The notes beneath the pieces are model-generated. The model was given only the letters and a program-made list of their open reading frames with translations, was not told where the DNA came from and did not search any database. Below are positions 28,077-36,583 of a DNA stretch of 64,000 nucleotides, one piece after another. The stretch spans positions 1 to 64,000 of the forward strand of contig NZ_JAKRGB010000016.1 in NCBI RefSeq assembly GCF_022347725.1. Direction: 5' to 3'. Numbering within the stretch: the first letter of the stretch is position 1; every line of letters begins with the position of its first letter. The position numbers and the translations under genes are program-made. This stretch comes from Ruegeria sp. Ofav3-42. Lineage in GTDB: Bacteria; Pseudomonadota; Alphaproteobacteria; Rhodobacterales; Rhodobacteraceae.

Positions 28077-29545
28077 GCAAAAAGCCCAATGTCCTGCTGA
28101 TCTTCGTGGACAACCAGCCCGCCAAGATGATGGGCTGCGCCGGAAATGCTGAGGTGCATACTCCGAACCTCGACCGGCTCGCCACGAAAGGCGTTCGGTT
28201 TTCCGAGGCGTTTTGCCCCAACGCCATGTGCTCACCTTGCCGCGCCTCGGTCCTGACCGGGCTGATGCCGTCGCAGCACGGCATTCACACCTGGCTGGAC
28301 GATGCGGTGATCGACACATGGCCCGAGAACTGGAACGCGGTGGAGGAGTTCCATACCCTGCCGGAACGGCTGAAGGATAACGGCTACCACACCTCGCTTG
28401 TGGGCAAGTTCCACCTTGGGATCGCGGATACCCCCAAGAACGGGTTCGACAATTGGGTGACGCTACAGATCGGGCATGTGCTGTCATTCTATGACAACAA
28501 GATGATCGACAATGGCAGACACTTCACCCATCCCGGTCATTCGGTCGACTTCTTCACTCAACGGGCGGTCGATACTTTGGCCGAACGGGCCGAAGATCCC
28601 GAAACGCCCTTCTTCATGTTCCTGACCTATCCTGCGCCATACGGGTTCTGGCCATCAATCGAGGGCGAGCCCACCAACCGCCATGGTCCTCGCTACAAGG
28701 ATACGCCCTTCAACTCGGTTCCGCGCGAGGCCGTGGCCAAACAACTTGTGGACTGGATGCTGATCCGCCACGACAAGCTGCCCGAGGATGAACCGGACTA
28801 TTTCGAAGGACTGGTTCGGATGCCGAACGATCTGCCGACCTTGCGCAATTACTATTCGCAAATGTCGATGGTCGATGAAGGGGTCGGACAGGTGCTGGAC
28901 GCGCTGGACGCCCACGGGCTGAGTGACGATACGTTGGTCATTTATACTTCGGACCACGGTATGGCCTTGGGCGAACATGGGTTCTGGGGTCATGGCGAAG
29001 ACAGTTGGCCATCGAACACCCACCGCGAGGCCAACCACATTCCGATGATCGTCAAACCGCCCAAACCACCCAGACAAGGCGTGGTCTGTGACAATCTGGT
29101 GGGTACAACGGATATCTTTGCAACGGTGCTGGACTATACCGGAACCGGCGCGGTTGATCCGGCTGACAGCCATGCACGATCCATGCGCCCGCTGCTGGAA
29201 AGTGCCGATGCCGATTGGGCGGACGAAGTGTTCATGGAACAGGAAGAAACCCGCTCAATCCGGACCCGTCGCTGGAATTTCATGCGAAGGTTCCAGCCAA
29301 CGTCCTATGGCTTTGGCCACGTGCTCTATGATCTCGAAACAGACCCCGACGAGCGCGTGAATGTGGCCGACGATCCGGGCTACGCCCCCATAGTGGCCAA
29401 GCTTTGCGCCCGACTCGACAAGCAGTGGGGCACCTATTCTGACCCGAAATGGGATCTGTGGAACGGTGGCCGCGTCAAATCCAACTCAACCCGCCCATTC
29501 CTGTGGCAAGAGGTCTGGGGCCAGGATTGGAGCCCGACGTTCTGA
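28073..29545 (+). CDS. Type I sulfatase (arylsulfatase / choline-sulfatase superfamily)
   Basis: 490 residues, no signal peptide, so probably cytoplasmic. The formylglycine motif C-x-P-x-R is present as MCSPCRASVLTG (Cys 53). Metal ligands lie in VLLIFVDNQPAKMMG (Asp 13; the usual second Asp is Asn) and in YTSDHGMALGEHGFWGHGED. Last gene of the operon, translationally coupled to the GMC oxidoreductase by ATGA. The pair suggests desulfation of a sulfate ester followed by oxidation of the released alcohol. Whether the substrate is choline-O-sulfate is not shown: betB and a canonical betC context are absent. Confidence 0.9.
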   Translation: MSKKPNVLLIFVDNQPAKMMGCAGNAEVHTPNLDRLATKGVRFSEAFCPNAMCSPCRASVLTGLMPSQHGIHTWLDDAVIDTWPENWNAVEEFHTLPERLKDNGYHTSLVGKFHLGIADTPKNGFDNWVTLQIGHVLSFYDNKMIDNGRHFTHPGHSVDFFTQRAVDTLAERAEDPETPFFMFLTYPAPYGFWPSIEGEPTNRHGPRYKDTPFNSVPREAVAKQLVDWMLIRHDKLPEDEPDYFEGLVRMPNDLPTLRNYYSQMSMVDEGVGQVLDALDAHGLSDDTLVIYTSDHGMALGEHGFWGHGEDSWPSNTHREANHIPMIVKPPKPPRQGVVCDNLVGTTDIFATVLDYTGTGAVDPADSHARSMRPLLESADADWADEVFMEQEETRSIRTRRWNFMRRFQPTSYGFGHVLYDLETDPDERVNVADDPGYAPIVAKLCARLDKQWGTYSDPKWDLWNGGRVKSNSTRPFLWQEVWGQDWSPTF

Positions 29546-30012
29546 GTCATATGCACGAGATAGCGCGAATTGCGACCGAACTTTTTAAAGATTGCTGCCA
29601 TTAGTGTATTGGGGGCGTCGGTTTTGGGGCAGGGGGTATTTCTCGACCACCAACGAAGCCATTACCGAGGAAATCGTCATGCAATACCTCGAAAATCACA
29701 TCGCCGATCCTACCTTCGCCAGTCGGTAGTGGTTCAGTCTCTTTAGATCTGGCACCTGAGATGTGGTCCTGGATTTCGGACATGGCTGCTTCGTTGATGA
29801 GTGGGCTGGCGGTCTAACAACTATCAAACAGACACTGAAAACCTGTCTCGCATCTGAAAAAATCCGCGCCTCAATCGGCTCGACATTCCGCGTTCGCCCC
29901 TTCCACGTTTCGGGCGGGATTGCGCCTTTAGGGGGCACCCCCATCGACTCAAGCCACAGATTTCAAGAATCTGCGCTTTCCTCATTTTTTGGTAGTGCCA
30001 CCGTCGCAAGCT
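29546..30012. other. Intergenic region without a supported gene
   Basis: Short ORFs on both strands (for example 29763-30014) lack domains and ribosome sites. Nothing else recognised. Confidence 0.4.
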
Positions 30013-30048
30013 AAAAGGGCTCCAATCTTCGGATGCAGCTGGAGCCCT
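30013..30048 (-). terminator. Intrinsic terminator after the CurA-type reductase
   Basis: On the minus strand AGGGCTCCA and TGGAGCCCT form a perfect 9-bp stem (30016-30024 with 30040-30048) followed by TTTT. It lies seven bases beyond the reductase stop codon. Confidence 0.85.
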
Positions 30049-30054
30049 GTGTTC

Positions 30055-31089
30055 TCAGGCACCGACGTTCACTACCATCTTGCCAAAGTTTTCACCTCTC
30101 AGCAGCTGGTTTAGCGCTTCTGGTGCGGCCTCAAGTCCCTCGATCATATGTTCGCGGTACTTGATCTTGCCTTCCATGATCCAGCCGGTCATGTCGCGGC
30201 TGAATTCCTGATAGAGCTCGATCGGGAAGCTGTCGAAGATGATAAAGCCCTGCGCCTTCACCTTCATAGTCAGCAGTGTGCCAAGGATGGCAGGGCCCAT
30301 ATCCGGGCCTTCGGGCAAACCGGTCAGATTGTACCACGCAATCATGCCGCAGATCGGCATCCGGGCAAAGGGGTTCAGCAGCGGCAGCACGCCGTACAGA
30401 ACTTTGCCGCCGACGTTTTCGAAATAGACGTCGATACCATTCGGACAAGACGTTGCCAATTGGGCGGCAAAATCATCCGCCTTGTGGTCTATACAGGCGT
30501 CAAAGCCAAGATTTTCAACCACATGGGCACATTTCTCGGGGCCGCCAGCAATGCCAACAACGCGGCAGCCTTTGATTTTAGCGATCTGACCCACTGTGGC
30601 ACCAACCGGGCCAGAAGCCGAGGCGACAACAACGGTTTCACCAGGTTTTGGTTCACCGATTTTCAATAGTCCCGCATACGCAGTGTAGCCCGGCATGCCA
30701 AGAATGCCCAAAGCCCATGCCGGGTTTTCCGGGGATTTGCCCAGATTGATAATTTCGGTCCCGTCCGAGATCGCATAGTCCTGCCAGCCACTGCCAGACA
30801 GCACAAAATCACCTGGCTCATATCCATCGAGGTTTGATTTTATCACCTCTCCGACCACTTGACCCGTCATTACTTCGCCAATCGCAACCGGATCGGCGTA
30901 GGATTTGGCGTCATTCATGCGGCCACGCATATAAGGATCAAGCGACAGGTAAGCGGTGCGTATCAGCATTTCTCCGGCACCGGGAGTTGGAATCTCTGCG
31001 GCTTCCAAGCGCAGCGTATTGCTGTCTGGTTCACCTACGGGGCGCTGATTCAGAACAATGCGGCGGTTGGTTTCGGGTGTTTGTGGCAT
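30055..31089 (-). CDS. NADP-dependent oxidoreductase, CurA / 2-alkenal reductase type (MDR)
   Basis: 344-residue zinc-free medium-chain reductase that saturates alpha,beta-unsaturated carbonyls such as curcumin or lipid-derived alkenals. Signatures are TAYLSLDPYMRGRM near the N-terminus, GMPGYTAYAGLLKIGEPKPG and VVASASGPVGATVGQIAKIK (nucleotide fold). FDSFPIELYQEFSRDMTGWI near the C-terminus is also characteristic. AAGGA lies seven bases before the ATG. It is the last gene of a set with DoxX and a DJ-1/PfpI protein, pointing to reactive-electrophile detoxification. Confidence 0.93.
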   Translation of the reverse strand: MPQTPETNRRIVLNQRPVGEPDSNTLRLEAAEIPTPGAGEMLIRTAYLSLDPYMRGRMNDAKSYADPVAIGEVMTGQVVGEVIKSNLDGYEPGDFVLSGSGWQDYAISDGTEIINLGKSPENPAWALGILGMPGYTAYAGLLKIGEPKPGETVVVASASGPVGATVGQIAKIKGCRVVGIAGGPEKCAHVVENLGFDACIDHKADDFAAQLATSCPNGIDVYFENVGGKVLYGVLPLLNPFARMPICGMIAWYNLTGLPEGPDMGPAILGTLLTMKVKAQGFIIFDSFPIELYQEFSRDMTGWIMEGKIKYREHMIEGLEAAPEALNQLLRGENFGKMVVNVGA

Positions 31090-31577
31090 GGGATAGTCCT
31101 TCTGGATACGTATGTGATTATGGGTCCGCGAAATGCGCTGTCGGATTTTGCGAAGTCGGACATTAACAGGGAATGTTTTACGCTGGTCCCAGCCAGGATC
31201 AGGGTGCCGGCTAGAATACCCATGTTCTTGATGAAGTTCTGCATTTCGTGTTGGCCCTCAATGCCGTCAAAATTCCAGAATTAATGCAGCATGACATTGA
31301 CCAGCAGAATATAGAGAGCAAAGCCAAAGGCGACCAGACGCACATGGCGGTTTGCAATCAACAGAAACGCCCCAATGATCGCGGCCGTTCCGGCGAGTAC
31401 CAAAAGAGGTTTGGCCATCGGGACGCCGTGATGTTCCATCATGGCGATGTGCATGTCAAAGGCCGCGAATTTCATCAGGCCAGGAACGAGGAAATACAAG
31501 GCCAAAAGGGTGCGACCAACGACAAAATGCCAGCTGAGGGCCGTGGTGTCAGAAGTCATGATGTTTCCGATCAACAA
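31050..31577 (-). pseudogene. DoxX-family membrane protein with an in-frame TAA
   Basis: The frame begins with a DoxX membrane protein: WHFVVGRTLLALYFLVPGLM and then KPLLVLAGTAAIIGAFLLI, about three helices. After VNVMLH it meets TAA (31281-31283). The same frame continues as FWNFDGIEGQHEMQNFIKNM and GILAGTLILAG, which is the expected fourth-helix ending of the family. One codon therefore removes the last helix. The frame then runs on to 31050, overlapping the reductase start, so a second lesion near the natural end is possible. A 98-residue product could be made but lacks the C-terminus. Confidence 0.8.
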
Positions 31578-31612
31578 ATAGATACCGGGCGGCTGAGCCG
31601 CCGGGTGGTGTT

Positions 31613-32293
31613 TTAGCGGTCCAGCGCACGCAGAAGATAGGTTGCAGTCTCAGCAGATGAGGCAGGGTTCTGACCTGTGATCAGCAGCCCGTCCTGAACA
31701 ACATGGGACGCCCAGTCGTTACCTTTGGAGTAGGTTGCGCCGTTGTCTTTCAACATGTTTTCGACCAGAAAAGGAACGATATCGGTCAGTTGAACCGCAT
31801 CTTCTTCCGAGTTCGAAAAGCCGGTGACGGTTTTGCCTGCAACAATCGATTTGCCGTCTAGGGCTTTGACCTGACGCAGAACGCCAGGTGCATGGCAGAC
31901 CAGACCGCTCGGCTTTTCAGCTTTTGCAAAGGCTTCCAGCAAAGCAATCGAACGCGCGTCTTCTGCCAGATCCCATAGCGGACCGTGGCCACCGGGGTAG
32001 AAGACGGCGTCGAATTCATCAGCAGAGACGTCGCTCAGTTTCCTGGTGTTTGCCAGCTGTGCGCGGGCGGCTTCATCTGCGTCAAATCGGCGGGTGTCGT
32101 CGGTCTGGAAACCTTCGTCGGCGCTTTTTGGGTCGAGCGGCGGCTGGCCACCTGCGGGTGAAGCCAGAGTGATTTCTGCTCCGGCATCTTTGAAGACATA
32201 ATAGGGTGCTGCCAGCTCTTCGAGCCAAAAGCCGGTTTTTTCGCCGGTATTGCCCAGATCTTCGTGTGAGGTCAGAACCATCAGGATTTTCAT
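31613..32293 (-). CDS. DJ-1/PfpI-family protein (type 1 glutamine amidotransferase-like)
   Basis: About 226 residues, resembling the Hsp31/glyoxalase III-like branch. The nucleophile Cys is in GLVCHAPGVLRQVK, the conserved acidic strand in FDAVFYPGGHGPLWDL, and the N-terminal Glu region in GFWLEELAAPYYVF. Members convert methylglyoxal or protect against electrophiles. The start is taken at ATG 32293 because AAGGA is nine bases upstream; the ATG six bases earlier is too close. First gene of the set with DoxX and the reductase, divergent from a TetR regulator. Confidence 0.88.
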   Translation of the reverse strand: MKILMVLTSHEDLGNTGEKTGFWLEELAAPYYVFKDAGAEITLASPAGGQPPLDPKSADEGFQTDDTRRFDADEAARAQLANTRKLSDVSADEFDAVFYPGGHGPLWDLAEDARSIALLEAFAKAEKPSGLVCHAPGVLRQVKALDGKSIVAGKTVTGFSNSEEDAVQLTDIVPFLVENMLKDNGATYSKGNDWASHVVQDGLLITGQNPASSAETATYLLRALDR

Positions 32294-32384
32294 GAGCATC
32301 GTTCCTTCTTAAGGGTGTTATTTGGTCGGGCGACAAGACGTCTTTGTTGCTGATTTGCATTGCAGGTGGGTAGTTAGCGTCTAA

Positions 32385-32399
32385 TAGACCAGTCGTCTA
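32385..32399. promoter_or_regulatory. Probable TetR operator, TAGAC-N5-GTCTA
   Basis: A perfect dyad TAGAC-CAGTC-GTCTA in the 247-bp divergent gap. It resembles the NemR box half-sites. A weaker relative, TAGAC-TGACT-GACTA, lies at 32505-32519 near the regulator's own start, consistent with autoregulation. Confidence 0.7.
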
Positions 32400-32540
32400 G
32401 TAGTAGTTTGAAAATTTCTTCGAACTTTTCAAATGCAAATTTGCGCATTGCCTAGGGTCGTTAGTATGGGCGTATTGAAGATTGCGTGGAGCAGATTAAA
32501 ATAATAGACTGACTGACTATAACAAATCAGAGAACATGTG

Positions 32541-33176
32541 ATGGCAGCCGAAATACAAGCGCCGGATACCAGAACCAGCATTCTGAAGGCCGGAGGCGAA
32601 TTGCTGAGCCAGAGAGGATTTAGCGCTGTTGGCCTTGCCGAAATCCTTCGGACTGCCGGTGTCCCCAAGGGATCTTTCTATCACTATTTCGGCTCTAAAG
32701 ATGAATTCGGCGTGGCGCTTCTGGTGTCCTATTTCGAAGATTATCATACGTGGATGGACCAGATGTTTCGGCAGTCAGGGCTGCGTGCCGTCGAAAAGCT
32801 GATATTCTACTTTTCGCAGTGGCGCGAAACCCAGGCGGCAAACGCCTGTCAGGGGCGATGTCTTGTGGTGAAATTGGGCGCAGAGGTTTCAGATTTATCA
32901 GATCCTATGCGCCGTGCCCTAAACGAAGGAACCAACGGAATTGTCGCGCGGGTTTCCGATGTCCTGGAGAAGGGGCTTGAAGACCAGTCCATTCATTTGC
33001 AAGCTAACACGAGCGAGGTGGCCGCAACGCTATATCAGCTGTGGATTGGAGCTAGTATTCTGGCAAAAATATCGCGGCAGTCGCAGCCCCTTGAAACTGC
33101 GATGCGCACAACCCGCCAGATGCTGGGCCAAGACGCCATACACCGCCCTGTCAGCAACCTCGGCCAAGGCGGCTGA
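32541..33176 (+). CDS. TetR-family regulator, NemR/AcuR-like
   Basis: 211 residues. HTH region is GLAEILRTAGVPKGSFYHYF followed by GSKDEFGVALL. A Cys in NACQGRCLVVKLGAEVSDLS matches the conserved CLV/CLLVKL core of NemR/AcuR-type repressors, whose Cys residues sense electrophiles. Divergent from the DJ-1, DoxX and CurA-type genes, which fit a NemR-like regulon. Start at ATG 32541; a GTG directly before it is also in frame. Confidence 0.88.
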   Translation: MAAEIQAPDTRTSILKAGGELLSQRGFSAVGLAEILRTAGVPKGSFYHYFGSKDEFGVALLVSYFEDYHTWMDQMFRQSGLRAVEKLIFYFSQWRETQAANACQGRCLVVKLGAEVSDLSDPMRRALNEGTNGIVARVSDVLEKGLEDQSIHLQANTSEVAATLYQLWIGASILAKISRQSQPLETAMRTTRQMLGQDAIHRPVSNLGQGG

Positions 33177-33326
33177 CGAGGGCAACATAGCAAACCGGAG
33201 ATACAGAAGGGTGAGGTTTCAAAACCAATACATGACGGCTCGCTGTGCCAGCCGTATCCGACGCCTCCTGATCATCGCTGCTATGTCAGTGATTGGTATT
33301 GGCAAGTTGTTAACGTGAGCTTGTGA

Positions 33327-33970
33327 GGCATTGGCCAAGGCAGGATCAAGTCGTCATTTCCGCATTGTAATCGTCCCAGAGATTGAATGCGTCGGAACGC
33401 GCGTGGCGGTAAGAGTTTGCGGTGAGTAGATATCGGCGGGGACGGAAAATCAGGTTGATTTGGTCATGCGCAGACGGAAATCTCTGAGCCTGTAAGTGAG
33501 ACTTAAACTTGCCGAATAGCTTCTCTCTTTTGCGAGTCGGTCGGTGCGAGACTTCGATCGCGTTGTTGAGGCCTTTGTGGGCGCGGTGGTCAGCGTCCGG
33601 TGCCAGTATTTTGATCGGCTTGATATAGCTGCGCAAATTGTCGGTTACGAGGACCCTAAGTTCGCCAAATTTGACAACCAGCCCTTTGAAAAAGCGCTTT
33701 GCAGCTTTGGCGTTTCGGCGAGTTTGCACGAGAATGTCGAGCACGTCGCCATTTGCGGCGATCGCGCGCCACAACCAGTGCTTCTTGCCACGAATTGCGA
33801 TCACGACTTCGTCCATGTGCCACTTGTCATTCGGCCATGGACGATCGCGCCTGATGCAATCTGCAAAGTGTCGACCAAAGCGATTGACCCACAGCCGAAC
33901 TGCTTCCCGGGTGACGATCACGCCCCTCACAGCCATAAGATCCTCGACGTCAGCTGTACTCAACGCGACC
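33327..33970 (-). pseudogene. IS6-type transposase (type B), N-terminus missing
   Basis: The frame (open 33981-33346) carries LSTADVEDLMAVRGVIVTRE, the first Asp in KWHMDEVVIAIRGKKHW, the second in VLVTDNLRSY and Glu-containing NNAIEVSHRPTRKREKLFG. It lacks the ~35 residues found intact at 24187-24292. GGCATTGGCCAAGG at 33327 is probably the element's end, similar to GGTATTGCCAAG at 24140. Upstream it fuses to an IS30 fragment. The short gap to 33176 contains nothing else. Confidence 0.75.
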
Positions 33971-33984
33971 CCCGACAACACGCT

Positions 33985-34246
33985 GACCTATGGCTATGAC
34001 CTTCCCGTACTGCTTCCGATGGATGGCCCGGCGGCGTTCATACATGCTCTGCACTGCTATCGCGTGATACCCGTTCAGCTGCGGCAACTCATTGTCTCTA
34101 AAGAAATTGCGTTTAAGTTCACGATAGATCGTCGACGAAGCGCGACCCATCCGATCCGCGATCTCTGGCACCGGCATTTTGGCTTCGCGCCACTTGGCAA
34201 TCTTCCGGCGTTCTTCCAAACTCAGGTGAGGGCAGCAGCTTCCCAT
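33985..34246 (-). pseudogene. IS30-family transposase, N-terminal fragment
   Basis: The frame from ATG 34246 reads CPHLSLEERRKIAKWREAKM then IADRMGRASSTIYRELKRNF, the HTH region of IS30 transposases. Homology ends near QYGKVIA at about 33990 and the catalytic domain is absent, replaced by the IS6-type fragment. A debris junction from two elements. Confidence 0.8.
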
Positions 34247-34871
34247 TCAGTATCCTCCATGCAAATATCTGTTTTGATACAGAATTTGCACTTCGTTTGT
34301 GAATCCACCCGGGTACAGGTTCAAGCGGTGTAAATTGCAATTATGTTAAATATACATGAGTCCCGCTGTCAGATCAGCGAATTTCATTCCCATACGCATC
34401 ACCGGCGACACCACAGCGGGCACATTGATGAACAGATGAACCTCCGGCGAAACGAACGAGCCATCTATGTCCAAGAAGTCGGCAATAAACTCGCCTCATG
34501 CCGTGCATCCTGTTCCTGATTCAATTTTTGCGACGATCACGTAACCCCTGCAATACTCCAGGCGTGCTGACTGTGGTTTTCTGGGAGTTCGTTGGGCGGC
34601 AAGTCACACTCAATACCCCCTCTGAAATCCGGTTGGGAAAACCAGTACGTGCTAAAATAGACATGCCGCCCACAATCTCAAAATTACATCAGGAGATTAT
34701 TGAGTCCATTTTTTCTCGGAAACTCACCGTAGCCAAAGACCTGAAAACCGCAAATGCGGTACCGTCCTTTACCGAGTATGAGGCGTTTGAATCTGGTGCT
34801 ATTCGCCGCAACCATCTTCGAATTTGAACGGCGGCGATCAGAGAACCAGACCAACATTGAGGTCCGCCGTG
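34247..34871. other. Intergenic region, IS30 left flank
   Basis: The part next to 34246 should contain the left end of the IS30 element. A 109-codon plus ORF (34498-34827) has no recognisable domain and a poor start context; I leave it uncalled. Nothing else seen. Confidence 0.4.
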
Positions 34872-35171
34872 CTAGAATCCTTGCATCAGCATGTCGACCG
34901 CGACGGTGATCTGATCGAACTCGTCACTCAAGTTGCAAATCTGGGATTTTAAGATTCCAACCGGAACTGCGGCCATGAACTGTGTGACCATGACGACCGG
35001 TTCACCATCAATGTCAAAAACCGGATTGAGACGCGCCGCCGGTTTTGGTGCCCTTGACTTGGGCAGCAGCGGTACAACAACGCGAGTATTCAGGTCGCTC
35101 AGGAGATCCGTTTGGACATCCAAAAGGAAGCCATCGCCGGATGGATTTGGGAAGACATCGAATTTTGGCAT
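34872..35171 (-). CDS. ccdB: CcdB-family toxin
   Basis: 99-residue DNA-gyrase poison of the plasmid-addiction type. Family features are FDVFPNPSGDGFLLDVQTDL, TRVVVPLLPKS and VMVTQFMAAVPVGIL. The C-terminal helix ends in LMQGF, where the family usually has WxGF: the gyrase-binding Trp is Leu or Met here. The ATG overlaps the ccdA stop by one base, the standard antitoxin-toxin coupling. Confidence 0.88.
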   Translation of the reverse strand: MPKFDVFPNPSGDGFLLDVQTDLLSDLNTRVVVPLLPKSRAPKPAARLNPVFDIDGEPVVMVTQFMAAVPVGILKSQICNLSDEFDQITVAVDMLMQGF

Positions 35172-35401
35172 CAGAACTGCCTGAAACGTTCCAGCGGAAG
35201 ACCATGCCGCTCAACATATGAATTGGAGCTTCTGAGTGCTGCGGCGTTTTCGGCTTTCCAGCGCTCAGACTTTGCCGCGGTTACTGCGGCGCGCACGCCC
35301 TCCTCTGCCGCGCGGGACAGATTCACCTTCAGCGCCTTGGCTTCGGACAGCAATGCGCTATCGAGCGACAAGTTCGTGGGTTTTCGCGTTTGAGCGTTCA
35401 T
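35171..35401 (-). CDS. ccdA: CcdA-family antitoxin
   Basis: 76 residues from ATG 35401, preceded by AAGGAGAG. The N-terminal ribbon-helix-helix is KPTNLSLDSALLSEAKALKV, and the C-terminal acidic/aromatic tail that wraps CcdB is SYVERHGLPLERFRQF. It neutralises CcdB and autorepresses the pair. Supports a plasmid or island that needs stabilisation. Confidence 0.88.
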   Translation of the reverse strand: MNAQTRKPTNLSLDSALLSEAKALKVNLSRAAEEGVRAAVTAAKSERWKAENAAALRSSNSYVERHGLPLERFRQF

Positions 35402-35419
35402 TGTAATGCTCTCCTTATG

Positions 35420-35449
35420 CACGCATAATATCGCCATAGTATATGCGTG
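35420..35449 (-). promoter_or_regulatory. Probable ccdAB operator/promoter
   Basis: CACGCATA (35420-35427) and TATGCGTG (35442-35449) are a perfect 8-bp inverted repeat about 20-50 bases before the ccdA start, with AT-rich sequence between. It fits CcdA ribbon-helix-helix autoregulation. Confidence 0.6.
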
Positions 35450-35873
35450 TCAAAAATGCGCATGACTGCAACTGCCTTGTAGCGTATGTTTCACTTGATC
35501 CAGCTAACTGAAAAGCTTCATCAGCGATAATATTCTCCGGTCGACGCAATGAAACGGAAATTTTCGCAGCGTATGACGGCGAGAACTCGCCAGACACCGG
35601 CCCGTCGCTCAGAGGTGCGAGCCTGCGCGCCAATTTTCTCCTATAAGTAGAATACCGCCTCCAACCCATCACCTGGGGTGCGCCAATGCGCAACCGCCTG
35701 ACTATTGCTTATCCCGTCCGTGAGGGCTTCGTCGAAACCGACGAAACCATCCGCGTCGTCTGGCAAGAGCATCTCTGGAACACAGGCCTGGTAACACGCT
35801 GCTGGTTCATGGACCCTGCCTCCATTTGCCCTGCACAAGTCAAAGAACGCGACATCGATCATCCGGGCTCCGA
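35450..35873. other. Gap between ccdAB and the T4SS-side genes
   Basis: A 64-codon plus ORF (35686-35880) is open but unlike known families and overlaps the convergent gene's end. Not called. Nothing else recognised. Confidence 0.35.
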
Positions 35874-36452
35874 TCAGTAGTGAACCCAACCTGTGAAATC
35901 CAATCCACCATCATAGTCACTGTATTCCATCATCACGGCCCGGCTGGAATAGGACCAGACGCCGCCCTGTCGTGGGGTTGGAACGGTTTGGCCGTTTTCT
36001 GACGTGAATGAACCGGGCCATGGACGATATGCACCCCTGACTTGGACTATGAAGTGGCAGTTCTGGTTTTCATGGTCACAGGATTTGACCGACCAATCCC
36101 ATTGGCGAGGTTCGTCTTTTCGCGTGTAGGACCGCCCGCGCCACCAGAGAACCCGCGTTCGATGCAACCAGGCGTAGTCCTGAGTGGAAACATCCAGCGC
36201 CTCCAGGCCACCCGGCCCGCCTTGGGAAACAGGCATGGCTGCATAAGTACAAACGCCAAAAGGCGGCAGGCTCGGCCAGGGGGTGATCCGGCGGATCATC
36301 TCTGCATAAGCTGCAGAACACACCGTGCTGGATGGGAAGCCCCCTGCCAAGCACAGCATGATGGCACAATCCATGTCATAGGCGCGTACAGGCTTGGGGT
36401 TGAGCAACACACTTATGACAAGAATGGCAGCAGATATTCGATGGTAAGTCAT
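35874..36452 (-). CDS. Predicted exported Cys-rich protein, T4SS-linked
   Basis: About 192 residues from ATG 36452, with GGAGG six bases upstream. A signal peptide (AAILVISVLLNPKPVRA) is followed by DCAIMLCLAGGFPSSTVC, reminiscent of the TrbM-type Cys motif of conjugation proteins, and several further Cys suitable for disulfides. It is divergent from the virB-side genes, next to the transglycosylase. A periplasmic conjugation accessory is a reasonable guess; the family is not certain. Confidence 0.65.
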   Translation of the reverse strand: MTYHRISAAILVISVLLNPKPVRAYDMDCAIMLCLAGGFPSSTVCSAAYAEMIRRITPWPSLPPFGVCTYAAMPVSQGGPGGLEALDVSTQDYAWLHRTRVLWWRGRSYTRKDEPRQWDWSVKSCDHENQNCHFIVQVRGAYRPWPGSFTSENGQTVPTPRQGGVWSYSSRAVMMEYSDYDGGLDFTGWVHY

Positions 36453-36560
36453 GATGTCCTCCACCATGTGACTCGGCCAGTTTCCGCCTATTTGATGTAT
36501 TGCGCAATATTCCATATTGATTACTAGTGCCTTTGCGCGCAATCCTGCCAATTGTTAGAA

Positions 36561-36581
36561 GGACTCCCAGAGGGGGAGTCC
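36561..36581 (+). promoter_or_regulatory. Hairpin overlapping a ribosome binding site
   Basis: GGACTCCC (36561-36568) pairs perfectly with GGGAGTCC (36574-36581). The right arm and loop contain the GGGGGAG Shine-Dalgarno of the GTG start at 36584, so folding could hide it. Confidence 0.5.
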
Positions 36582-36583
36582 AG

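Noticed and set aside
26340..29545. Naming the pair betA and betC
   Set aside because: betB is missing, the operon contains an unrelated cupin, and sequence wording alone does not separate choline-O-sulfatase from other sulfatases.
34498..34827. 109-codon ORF between IS debris and ccdB
   Set aside because: Poor start context and no family resemblance; treated as spacer.
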